From CAYYMD01 sp964480425 (GTDB lineage Bacteria > Planctomycetota > Phycisphaerae > SM23-33), in the NCBI GenBank assembly GCA_964480425.1, contig CAYZPY010000032.1, forward strand, positions 1 through 19,461: 19,461 nucleotides of DNA, read 5' to 3'. Every line of letters begins with the position of its first letter. The stretch's first letter is position 1. Under the pieces are notes generated by a model. It ran no database searches. It saw nothing but the letters and a program-made list of their open reading frames with translations, and was not told the origin of the DNA. Position numbers and translations under genes: made by a program. Below, in pieces: positions 1-7,154 of the stretch.

Positions 1-1
1 G

Positions 2-1147
2 GCGCTTGGTGCGGCGGTTTTCTCCCGACATCGCAGGATTTTCGCCTCGTCGGGATACAGGGCGCCGGCGTATCTCATCCGCGCCGCCGCCGGCGGCGCT
101 GCGGGTATCGTGTGCTACATGGTAATCTTCACGTTGCCCGGGGGGGGATACCTGCTGACCGGGGGTGTTCTGGCATTGTGCGCCCTTGCCGTGGCAGGGC
201 AGATATTCCGCGATTCGCGGAGAAACTTTCAACTCAAATGGGCCGGGTTGGGCGCGCTGCTGATTGGCGACGTGGCGCTGCTGCTGGTCTGGGCCGTGGT
301 CGTCTCGCGCGGCGCTCTGGGCCCGATACGTGCGGGCATATGGATAAGCACCGTTGGTGCTTCGTCGCCGGGGGGAACAGGACCGGGGGCGGGGGGCTTC
401 GACATCCTCACTGCGCCGGGGCGCGATTCCCACCGCAGCCGGACTATTACCGCCATAATTGCGGACCTTATGGAAAAGCACCGCGGCAGGTGGTGGGTTA
501 TATCCGGCAACGCGTCGAATTTTCCCCGCAGGGCGCCCCGCGGGGTTCACGTGACGCTCTCGGCGCCGGACCCCACGTCGCTTCCGCCCGGTCTGTGGGG
601 CGGGCTGATTGTTCCCGGAAGCGAGGGTGATTATCTCCAGGCCGCCCACACCAACACCGCCATGTTCGACGGGATACTGCTGGCGGCGCTTCCGGCTGAA
701 CATCCCATGCTGTGGCGATGTTATAACATGCGCGTGCTGCAACGTTGTTTCCACAGGACGCATCCCGGCTCGCCGTTTCTTCTTCGCATCCAGGCCGGCG
801 CCGAGGGAACGGCATGGCTGATGTCCGTGGCGGAAACCTTCCGACGCACTGTTGGTCAGGCGTGGGCGGTTGTGTCGGTCCGTCACGACATAGCCGACGT
901 TCTGCTGGGCGGACCGTCCGACATTATCGCCCCGCCCGACATCGTCGAGATCGCCCGGCGCGCGGATTCGCCCGATTCGGTCCCGGACGTTGCGGTGGTG
1001 CCGGTGGAAAAACTGTGGCGCAGGTGGGAGCAAATCAGGCCGGTGGTGCTCATCAGGCCAGGGGGACGGATCTGGGCCGAGCGCCCCAGCCCCACACGTC
1101 TGGATTACTGGGTCTCCCTGGTCCAGGAGGGACACAGGGGCGATTGA
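2..1147 (+). CDS. Multi-pass membrane protein, possible degenerate spermidine-synthase-like domain (5' partial)
   Basis: The frame is open from the first complete codon at position 2, so the true start lies upstream; the GTG at 110 and the ATG at 119 have no convincing ribosome site and are probably internal. The visible part begins with two hydrophobic segments, around nt 95-205 and 240-315, which look like the last membrane helices of a multi-pass protein. A soluble domain of about 260 residues follows. Its order of elements loosely resembles the C-terminal half of membrane-fused spermine/spermidine synthases: a strand like WWVISGNAS where a nucleotide-binding glycine loop would be, a FDGILLAALP strand, a YNMRVLQRCF helix, then LLRIQAG and a TFRRTVG segment. 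The usual glycine-rich S-adenosylmethionine loop and acidic gate-keeper residues are not clear, so enzymatic activity is doubtful. The gene is separated from the downstream operon by about 200 bp. The family assignment is tentative; the gene itself is well supported. Confidence 0.6.
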   Translation, partial: ALGAAVFSRHRRIFASSGYRAPAYLIRAAAGGAAGIVCYMVIFTLPGGGYLLTGGVLALCALAVAGQIFRDSRRNFQLKWAGLGALLIGDVALLLVWAVVVSRGALGPIRAGIWISTVGASSPGGTGPGAGGFDILTAPGRDSHRSRTITAIIADLMEKHRGRWWVISGNASNFPRRAPRGVHVTLSAPDPTSLPPGLWGGLIVPGSEGDYLQAAHTNTAMFDGILLAALPAEHPMLWRCYNMRVLQRCFHRTHPGSPFLLRIQAGAEGTAWLMSVAETFRRTVGQAWAVVSVRHDIADVLLGGPSDIIAPPDIVEIARRADSPDSVPDVAVVPVEKLWRRWEQIRPVVLIRPGGRIWAERPSPTRLDYWVSLVQEGHRGD

Positions 1148-1247
1148 ATCGGGGAACATTTGCCGTATTTGTGCGTCTAATACTCATAAACCGGTCCGCC
1201 GTAGTTATAGTTGTCGCTGTTCGCCCCCTCGGCGCTTGTGCGCGGCG

Positions 1248-1276
1248 TGCACAGATATTACCATACAAGGTATTAT
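1248..1276 (+). promoter_or_regulatory. Putative sigma-70-like promoter upstream of the operon
   Basis: A -10-like hexamer TATTAT lies at 1271-1276. Seventeen bases upstream is a weak -35-like hexamer, TGCACA, at 1248-1253 (four of six matches to TTGACA). This would start transcription near 1283, about 65 bases before the start codon at 1350. It is in the only large gap of the window and in its most AT-rich patch. Planctomycete promoters are poorly defined, so this is a sequence resemblance only. Confidence 0.25.
1255..1276. promoter_or_regulatory. Operator-like imperfect inverted repeat
   Basis: Arms ATATTACC (1255-1262) and GGTATTAT (1269-1276) are inverted copies with one mismatch, separated by the 6-base spacer ATACAA. 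The right arm coincides with the -10-like TATTAT. That arrangement suits a dimeric repressor site, but no binding protein is visible in the window. Confidence 0.35.
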
Positions 1277-1282
1277 TGACCG

Positions 1283-1300
1283 TCCCGAGGCGCCTCGGGA
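1283..1300. repeat. Perfect 18-bp palindrome in the intergenic region
   Basis: TCCCGAGGCGCCTCGGGA is its own reverse complement. It lies 50 bases before the start codon at 1350. No T-run follows it (the next bases are gcggagcttcc), so it is not a standard intrinsic terminator for the gene ending at 1147. It could be a protein-binding site or a hairpin at the 5' end of the operon transcript. The palindrome is certain; its function is not. Confidence 0.6.
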
Positions 1301-1349
1301 GCGGAGCTTCCTTAAGCATACCCAAAGGCGGTCCGGCAGGATGGGCTAT

Positions 1350-4300
1350 ATGTCTAAATTGTTGAAACCTTTCGGCATATGGTGGTTGTCGCCGGCGATT
1401 TTTTTTTCGGCGGCGGTTGGCATGGTGGTGGCGGACCTCGTTAGGATGGGGGGGTCTTCCAAGACGGCGACAAAATCTCAGCCGCTGGTCGTTGCCGACG
1501 ACGAGCTGGCGGGATACATGGAAGTGGCCGAACGTCGCATAAAAAAGGGGCAGTACGACGAGGCCATCGACATCCTCCAGACGCTCGTCGCCCAGCCCGA
1601 CAGCGGATTCATGTCCGGCAAGGACGAGCGTCACTACACGGCCATCTGGCGGCGTGCCAGTCAGATTATAGGCGGCATGCCGCTCGAGGGACTGGAACTG
1701 TACCGTCGCCTGTACGACCCGCAGGCGCGGGTGCTGTTCAGGCGCGCCTCGTCGGGCAGGGACGTTGTGCTTCTGCGCTCCATCGCCTGCCTTTACAGGC
1801 ACACCTCGTTCGGACCAAAGGCGCTGGAAGAGTTGGGGCGCATATATTTCGACACGGGCAGGTTCGCTCAGGCCGCAATGTGCTGGCGAGAGGCGCTGCA
1901 ACTTTACGACGACGAAACCCGACAGGCGCCGCCCGAACTGCGTACCGTGCTGCTGGCTAAGATCGCCGTCTGCCGCCACCTCGACGGCGACCGCCGACGC
2001 GCCTCGCAGGCCCTGCAGAGTCTTAAGAAAAACTACGACGGCGTAGAAGCGGAAATGTCGGGAAAGAAGCGAGACCTGGTCGAATTCGTCGAGCAGGTCA
2101 TGGAGATGATCCCGTACGATCCTTCGGGTCTGCCAGAGGTCCTGGATATCTGGCCCGGTTTGGGCGGCATACCCGACGGGGTGGGCGTGATGAAGGATTG
2201 CCGGGTCATACTTAGACCGCGGTGGAGCATTGGCGCCGAGGCGGCGGTTGGGCAGGAGATCAGGCCGGGGGATCTTATGGCCATGAAGTCGATGTTCGCC
2301 GTTCGGTCGGGTTTTTTTCATCCGCAGATGGGACACATAAGGATATACGGGTCCCCAAACAGTTCCCTGACGCTGCGGATGGACGGCGGGCAGGTGATGA
2401 TGAAGGCGGTCCAGGGCGGGAATGAAATGACCTCGCCCGTACCTGCGGTTATCAATCCCGTGGTGGTGGGCGAACTGTTCGTCATCCGCGACGACGATAC
2501 CGTGTCGGCATATAATTTGCAGACCGGAGAGATGGTTTGGAAGCTCGACGCCCTGCCCCTTCCGCTGACCGGAGGGTCGGGATATCCGCCGGGGGGCTAT
2601 GCGCTTCTGTCGGCCGTGAGCCCGTTTAACAATGCGTACTCGCTGACCGTGGGCGGCGGACGGATATACGCCCTGGGCGGACACGCTTTTACCCACGGCG
2701 CCCATGGGATGGGGAGGGGCGTTATAGCGGGTCCCTTGGGCATCGCGCCTCAGCAGGTTAATACTTCCGGGTCTTCCATGCTTCTTACGGCGGTCTGGGC
2801 CGACAGCGGAAAAAGATGCTGGTCCGTCGGGTACGTAGGCGCCGGCAGACCGCGCCACGGCGATGAGGTCGTCCGCAACGGAATGTTCCTGTGTCCGCCG
2901 ACTTATTGCAACGGGCGGCTCTATACCGTCAGCATGCACCTCCAGACGTATTACCTGTTGTGCCTGGACGCCGAGGACGGGTCGCTGTTGTGGAAGGCGG
3001 CCATTTCACAGACTCCGGCGTTCGGCGCTTCTTACAGGTATCACCTGGGCGGCTCTATATTCAACTGCTCCAATCCGGCGGTCAGCGACGGTCGTGTGTA
3101 CGTGCTGACCAACGTTGGGGTGCTGGCGGCGTTCAGGGCGTCCAACGGCAGGGCGCTGTGGGCGTATCAGTATCCCGGCAAATTCGACAACGTAACGCCC
3201 GGTGCGATTGGTCCTCAGAAGAATTATGCGCCGGTCAATCCCATAATCGCCACGCGCGGGCGAGTGATATGCCTGCCCGCCGACGGGCGGGAACTTATCT
3301 GCCTGGGCGGCGCCGACGGAAAACCGATATGGCGAAAAGAACGCGACGGGGGCAAGTATCTCTCGGCGGTGGACCACAACCGCATACTGCTGAGCGGAAA
3401 GAATCTGTTGGTAAGAAACGTCGAGGACGGCCGATTGCTCGTAAAGAGAGACCTTGACGGAGAGGTAATCGGTCGGCCCGCGGTGACCACCGACGCCGTT
3501 CTGTCCTCGGCGCGCGGCGAAATATACCGCATGGAGATTGATGATTACTCCCTGAGTTCCATTCCCCTCGCCTGCGCCAGAGGATTTCTGGGCAACCTGG
3601 TGAGTGTGGGCGACGTTCTGCTCGCTGCCAACTCCGCGGGTGTTTCGGCGTATTGCCGCTACTCCGTCGTGAGGCAAAGCATGGAGCAGTCGTTGGCGTC
3701 CATGGAGCCGCGGCGCCGGTGCGAAAACCTTTTCGAGATGGCGCGCCTGGCGTTCGGCGCGGGGCAGTTTTCCCGGGCGATTGAAGACCTTCGACGGGGT
3801 TGGGCCTTGTCCGAGAGGCATAACCTTCCCGGTCTGAAGGCCCGCATGAAGCCATGGTTCTACCGCACGTACGTCGCTCTTGGAAACCGCAGCGGCGACG
3901 ACGTCAAGATGCTGGAATGCTTCGACAAGGCCGCCGATTACGCCGTCACCACACTGGACGATGGGCACATCGCCATCCGGCGCGCCAAGTGCCTTCGTAA
4001 GATGGGGCGTTACGCCGAGGCGATGTCGGCCATCCGCCGGCTTCTGGAGAATTATCCCGATCATCAGTTCGCCGACGTTCCCATCGGACCACAGGCGGAC
4101 AGTTCGGTTTTCGTCGGCAAAGACGCCCGTATGCATAACGGCGCGCAACTGGTTAAGAGGTTCATACGGGATTTGATAGACAAGCACGGGCGTGAGTTCC
4201 ACGAAGTGTTCGAAACGCAGGCGCAGCAGGCGTATGAAAAAGTCGTCGAGACCGGCGACCCGGAGAAAATTCAAATGCTGGTCGAAGTCTGGCCGGGAAG

Positions 4301-5996
4301 CGCCTGGTCCGACGACGCCTTGTACGCCGCCGCCGAACAGTATTACCTCCGTGCCGTCAAGGCGAACAAGGACCAGTCCGGAGAACTTTTCAGAAAGTCC
4401 ATCGAGTGCCTCACTCGAATCGTGGACGGACACGATCTTGCCGAAAACAACATGAAAGACCCCGCCCGGGCCGCAAGGGCCCTTGTGTGGCTCAGGCGCG
4501 GCGAGGCGCTCCTGGCCGAAATCGACTGCCGCCTGCTTGCCGGGCGTGAGTTTTTTGACAAGACGAAGATGTCCTTCAGTGAATTCGAGGGGACCATAGA
4601 AGACGTAATCCGCCGCTGCGTCGGGCGCCCGGCGCCGGTCCCGAGGGCGGACTACGACATTGGGCCCCCGCCGTATCAAGAGGCGTTTTCCATCAAGGGT
4701 CGGGATTTATGGATTCTGCGGGACCACCAGTGGCGCCCCGCGCGCCTCAAAGGCGACATATTCGTGATGCACGACTGGCGCCTGGTGCGGCTCGATCCCG
4801 CAGCCGCAAACGCCGAATCGGCCGTGCGATGGCGCTGCGAGCCGCTCATGGCGCCGACAAAGCACGCCAACTATCGCGGACTGATGTCCTGGCGACGGGT
4901 GGTCGGGTGCGTAAGCGGCGACGGCGAAATCGTGGTGGCGGCGGGAAGGCAATCGGCCGCCGCCGTGGAGACCCGCACCGGGCGGGTGATGTGGAATATG
5001 ACATACGCCGAAGCGGGCATGGAAGAAATGTACGACGTGGCCGCGGGAGAAGGCGTTCTTGTTGTATGCGACAGGAAGGGGAAACATTCGTGGATAAACT
5101 GCTTCGATCTGGAAACCGGACGGCTTCGATGGCGGGTGAACTCGCCCGACTTTAATCACCCGCCGGACTTTTCGCCCATGCTTGCCGAGGGTGTTGTGGC
5201 TTTTCGGTATGCCGGCATAAGGCGGAAGGTCTTCTTCCGCCTGACGGACGGGAGGGTGATCGCACAGTTGCCCACGGACAATTACACGCACGCAAAAATC
5301 ACGCCTGATGGCGTGCTGGTGGGCGTCAGCAAGGGGACCCTGGTCGCCTGTCGCCTGGATACTAACCTGCCCGCCGCGTGGAAAACGAAAATTCCGGGCT
5401 CGCGTCCGGCGCTACTGGTCGCCGGGACGGACGGGATAATTGTGATGGAGAGCGACAGTGAGCCCGTCATGCGCAGGTTCGTCGTTACGGGCGCCGGCAC
5501 GTTGAAAAACAAGTTCAAAGCCGACCAGGTGACTCCCCGCATAGGGTGCGTGGAAGGCGGCGAGGTCTACGTAGCCGGACCCATAAGGCCCGATGGTCGT
5601 TTCCAGAGGCACGGCGTCGGGCTGCAAGGATGCGAACACGGTCTGGGTGTGGAGAAACTGGACGCCTCCAAGGGCGAGTTGTTGTGGAAGACTATATTAA
5701 GCCGGGAGGCGAAGGGATATTACCAACTTTATCCCGCGCATCTCTCTGGCGGGCGCCTGCTGCTTTGTGCACGCCGGCACGTCGGGAGCGACTACGGGTT
5801 TTACGTTTACCTCATCGACGGCCGGGACGGCAGCATCGACTGGAAATCGGTGACCACTACGCAGGACAGCGAAAAGGCCGGCCGACTGATGGGCCTGGGC
5901 CCGCCGGCGGCGATCTCGCGCAGACTCTGCGCCGAAGATGCCGAGGGACTTACCATTTATCGAGGGAAAGAAAATGAGACACGGGATTCCGATTAG
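1350..5996 (+). CDS. Large exported TPR / PQQ-type beta-propeller protein (double TPR-propeller)
   Basis: The protein has 1548 residues. An N-terminal hydrophobic segment (about 11-31) is a signal peptide or anchor, placing the rest outside the cytoplasm. A TPR-like helical region (about 54-215, including a repeat at 54-83) is followed by a BamB/PQQ-type propeller (about 225-765). Typical blade ends are TGEMVW near 391, DGSLLW near 545, NGRALW near 599 and DGKPIW near 658. A second helical region (about 790-1100) contains TPR-like pairs such as MGRYAEAMSAIRRLL. A second propeller (about 1114-1545) has TGRVMW, TGRLRW, KGELLW and DGSIDW. I see no sign of a quinoprotein dehydrogenase active site, so a scaffold or protein-binding role is likelier than catalysis. 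ATG 1350 is preferred because AGGA at 1338-1341 lies 8 nt upstream; ATG 1341 would abut that site. The frame is open further upstream, but the signal sequence fixes the start here. The 3' end overlaps the next gene by 23 nt. Confidence 0.85.
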   Translation: MSKLLKPFGIWWLSPAIFFSAAVGMVVADLVRMGGSSKTATKSQPLVVADDELAGYMEVAERRIKKGQYDEAIDILQTLVAQPDSGFMSGKDERHYTAIWRRASQIIGGMPLEGLELYRRLYDPQARVLFRRASSGRDVVLLRSIACLYRHTSFGPKALEELGRIYFDTGRFAQAAMCWREALQLYDDETRQAPPELRTVLLAKIAVCRHLDGDRRRASQALQSLKKNYDGVEAEMSGKKRDLVEFVEQVMEMIPYDPSGLPEVLDIWPGLGGIPDGVGVMKDCRVILRPRWSIGAEAAVGQEIRPGDLMAMKSMFAVRSGFFHPQMGHIRIYGSPNSSLTLRMDGGQVMMKAVQGGNEMTSPVPAVINPVVVGELFVIRDDDTVSAYNLQTGEMVWKLDALPLPLTGGSGYPPGGYALLSAVSPFNNAYSLTVGGGRIYALGGHAFTHGAHGMGRGVIAGPLGIAPQQVNTSGSSMLLTAVWADSGKRCWSVGYVGAGRPRHGDEVVRNGMFLCPPTYCNGRLYTVSMHLQTYYLLCLDAEDGSLLWKAAISQTPAFGASYRYHLGGSIFNCSNPAVSDGRVYVLTNVGVLAAFRASNGRALWAYQYPGKFDNVTPGAIGPQKNYAPVNPIIATRGRVICLPADGRELICLGGADGKPIWRKERDGGKYLSAVDHNRILLSGKNLLVRNVEDGRLLVKRDLDGEVIGRPAVTTDAVLSSARGEIYRMEIDDYSLSSIPLACARGFLGNLVSVGDVLLAANSAGVSAYCRYSVVRQSMEQSLASMEPRRRCENLFEMARLAFGAGQFSRAIEDLRRGWALSERHNLPGLKARMKPWFYRTYVALGNRSGDDVKMLECFDKAADYAVTTLDDGHIAIRRAKCLRKMGRYAEAMSAIRRLLENYPDHQFADVPIGPQADSSVFVGKDARMHNGAQLVKRFIRDLIDKHGREFHEVFETQAQQAYEKVVETGDPEKIQMLVEVWPGSAWSDDALYAAAEQYYLRAVKANKDQSGELFRKSIECLTRIVDGHDLAENNMKDPARAARALVWLRRGEALLAEIDCRLLAGREFFDKTKMSFSEFEGTIEDVIRRCVGRPAPVPRADYDIGPPPYQEAFSIKGRDLWILRDHQWRPARLKGDIFVMHDWRLVRLDPAAANAESAVRWRCEPLMAPTKHANYRGLMSWRRVVGCVSGDGEIVVAAGRQSAAAVETRTGRVMWNMTYAEAGMEEMYDVAAGEGVLVVCDRKGKHSWINCFDLETGRLRWRVNSPDFNHPPDFSPMLAEGVVAFRYAGIRRKVFFRLTDGRVIAQLPTDNYTHAKITPDGVLVGVSKGTLVACRLDTNLPAAWKTKIPGSRPALLVAGTDGIIVMESDSEPVMRRFVVTGAGTLKNKFKADQVTPRIGCVEGGEVYVAGPIRPDGRFQRHGVGLQGCEHGLGVEKLDASKGELLWKTILSREAKGYYQLYPAHLSGGRLLLCARRHVGSDYGFYVYLIDGRDGSIDWKSVTTTQDSEKAGRLMGLGPPAAISRRLCAEDAEGLTIYRGKENETRDSD
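5962..5967 (+). promoter_or_regulatory. Ribosome binding site for the toroid gene
   Basis: GAGGGA lies six bases before the ATG at 5974, inside the end of the preceding gene. It fixes the start at 5974 rather than at the in-frame ATG 5938, and the protein then begins with a clear signal peptide. Confidence 0.7.
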
Positions 5997-7107
5997 TATT
6001 GCGGCGTTTGTGACGGCGGCGATGCTCGCCGCAGGGGGAGGCTCGCTGATGTTGTTGAACAATTCCCCGTCCGCCAAGGCCGAGGCGCCCGGTCCTGTGC
6101 TTCCGGAGATAATGGACCGCCGGACGGTTCAGGCCATCGATAAGGGATTGAACTACCTCGCCAAGACGCAGCGCCGAGACGGCGCATGGCTCAACAGCGG
6201 CGGGTACGGCATATATCCTGCGGCGATGACGTCGCTTGCGGGGCTGGCCTTCATATCCGGCGGCTCGACGCCCCAGTCCGGACCGTACGCGCGGAACGTC
6301 ACGAAGGCGATGAACTACATACTCAACATAGCCGAGACCAGGGACGACGGCATGATCGCCGGTCCCGGCGCCGAGTATCGCAGCATGTACGGACACGGGT
6401 TCTCCATGCTGTTTTTGGCGCAGTGTTACGGTTCGGAAATAAACTCCGATTACGAAAAGCGCATCAAGAAGGTCCTTGACGGCGCGGTCAAGCTGACTGC
6501 CAGGGCGCAGTCCGACCTGGGCGCCAGTCTCAAGCACGCCGGGGGATGGATATACACGCCAAGCGGCAACGGGGATGAGGGCTCGGTCACCGTCACGCAG
6601 CTCCAGGCGCTGCGCGCCTGCCGCAACGTCGGCATCGAGGTCCCACGCAGCACCATCGCCCGCGCGGTGGCGTACCTGAAATACTGCCAGATGCCCGACG
6701 GGGGCATCTGCTACTCCGCCCAAAGCAGGGGCTCGTCGCGCCCGGCGATATCCGCAGCCGCCATCGCCTGCTTCTACGCCGCCGGCGTTTACGACCGCCA
6801 GGCGGGCGGCGGGGGCGCCGAGGCGGAAATGGTCGATAAACTCATCAAGTACGTCCAGTCCAACGTCAGCGTTTCGCAGCACATGTCGCACTGGTTTTAC
6901 ACGCATTTCTACCTCGCCCAGGCGTGGTACCAGCGGGGCGGTTCGGACTGGAACAACTACTACCCCCGCATAAAACGCAGGTTGATAAGCATGCAGGCGC
7001 CGGACGGTTCGTGGAACGGCGACAATGTGGGCACCACCTACGGAACGGCGATCGCCACCGTCATTCTACAGATGCCGTACGGATACCTGCCGATTTGCCA
7101 GAGATAG
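5974..7107 (+). CDS. Exported alpha/alpha-toroid protein with squalene-cyclase/prenyltransferase-like repeats
   Basis: The protein has 377 residues. An N-terminal signal peptide (basic start, hydrophobic core about 8-28, small residues before about 38) directs it out of the cytoplasm. The mature part is an alpha-helical barrel of the prenyltransferase/squalene-oxidase repeat type. It has QW-like motifs QRRDGAW at 66-72 and QAPDGSW at 341-347, a degenerate QMPDGG near 239, and Ala-rich helices such as YPAAMTSLAGLAF. The acidic DxDD motif of class II terpene cyclases is not visible, and the protein is far shorter than squalene-hopene cyclases (about 630 residues), so hopanoid synthesis is unlikely. 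A binding or structural role outside the cytoplasm fits better. It overlaps the propeller gene by 23 nt, which suggests translational coupling, and sits 47 nt before moxR. The fold is well supported; the function is unknown. Confidence 0.85.
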   Translation: MRHGIPISIAAFVTAAMLAAGGGSLMLLNNSPSAKAEAPGPVLPEIMDRRTVQAIDKGLNYLAKTQRRDGAWLNSGGYGIYPAAMTSLAGLAFISGGSTPQSGPYARNVTKAMNYILNIAETRDDGMIAGPGAEYRSMYGHGFSMLFLAQCYGSEINSDYEKRIKKVLDGAVKLTARAQSDLGASLKHAGGWIYTPSGNGDEGSVTVTQLQALRACRNVGIEVPRSTIARAVAYLKYCQMPDGGICYSAQSRGSSRPAISAAAIACFYAAGVYDRQAGGGGAEAEMVDKLIKYVQSNVSVSQHMSHWFYTHFYLAQAWYQRGGSDWNNYYPRIKRRLISMQAPDGSWNGDNVGTTYGTAIATVILQMPYGYLPICQR

Positions 7108-7126
7108 GATATTTAAAGATTAAAAT
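7095..7126 (+). promoter_or_regulatory. AT-rich leader before moxR, weak promoter-like
   Basis: The 47-base gap 7108-7154 opens with an AT-rich stretch (7108-7131) that stands out from the GC-rich surroundings. TAAAAT at 7121-7126 resembles a -10 box and TTGCCA at 7095-7100 resembles a -35 box. The 20-base spacing is longer than optimal. It may give moxR and the downstream genes a second promoter, or simply keep the ribosome site unstructured. Confidence 0.25.
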
Positions 7127-7154
7127 TAAAGCCAGAACACGGAAAGGGACGAAA

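Noticed and set aside
83..99. GCC/GGC-rich palindrome near the window start
   Set aside because: It lies within an open coding frame of Ala and Gly codons, which produce such palindromes by chance in GC-rich DNA.
1283..1300. Intrinsic terminator of the upstream gene
   Set aside because: The palindrome has no loop-friendly centre and is not followed by a T-run.
990..1349. Upstream in-frame extension of the propeller gene
   Set aside because: The extension overlaps the end of the previous gene and is Arg/Cys-rich with no domain; the signal or anchor sequence begins at 1350.
1145..1365. Short hydrophobic reading frame on the + strand across the intergenic gap
   Set aside because: It is only the tail of an open frame that runs through the upstream gene in another phase, has no start with a ribosome site and overlaps the start of the propeller gene.
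1388..1407. Terminator-like palindrome plus T9 inside the propeller gene
   Set aside because: TCGCCGGCGA can form only a three-pair stem, and the site lies within the signal-sequence codons; too weak for a terminator call, though the T9 tract is reported as a possible slippage site.
1053..2939. Long open frame on the minus strand (628 codons)
   Set aside because: It lies opposite the propeller gene, has no recognisable domain and is rich in His, Arg and Pro, as expected for the complement of GC-rich coding DNA.
3006..4679. Long open frame on the minus strand (557 codons)
   Set aside because: It is antisense to the TPR/propeller gene, whose domains are clear; no motif or ribosome site supports it.
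1350..5996. PQQ-dependent (quinoprotein) dehydrogenase
   Set aside because: Only the propeller blade repeats match. The chain is interrupted by TPR blocks and no cofactor-binding or catalytic residues were recognised; BamB-like scaffold fits better.
5974..7107. Squalene-hopene cyclase
   Set aside because: It is too short, exported and lacks a visible DxDD motif.
6924..7154. Upstream in-frame extension of moxR
   Set aside because: It overlaps the toroid gene in another phase and does not look like a MoxR N-terminus; GTG 7155 has a ribosome site.
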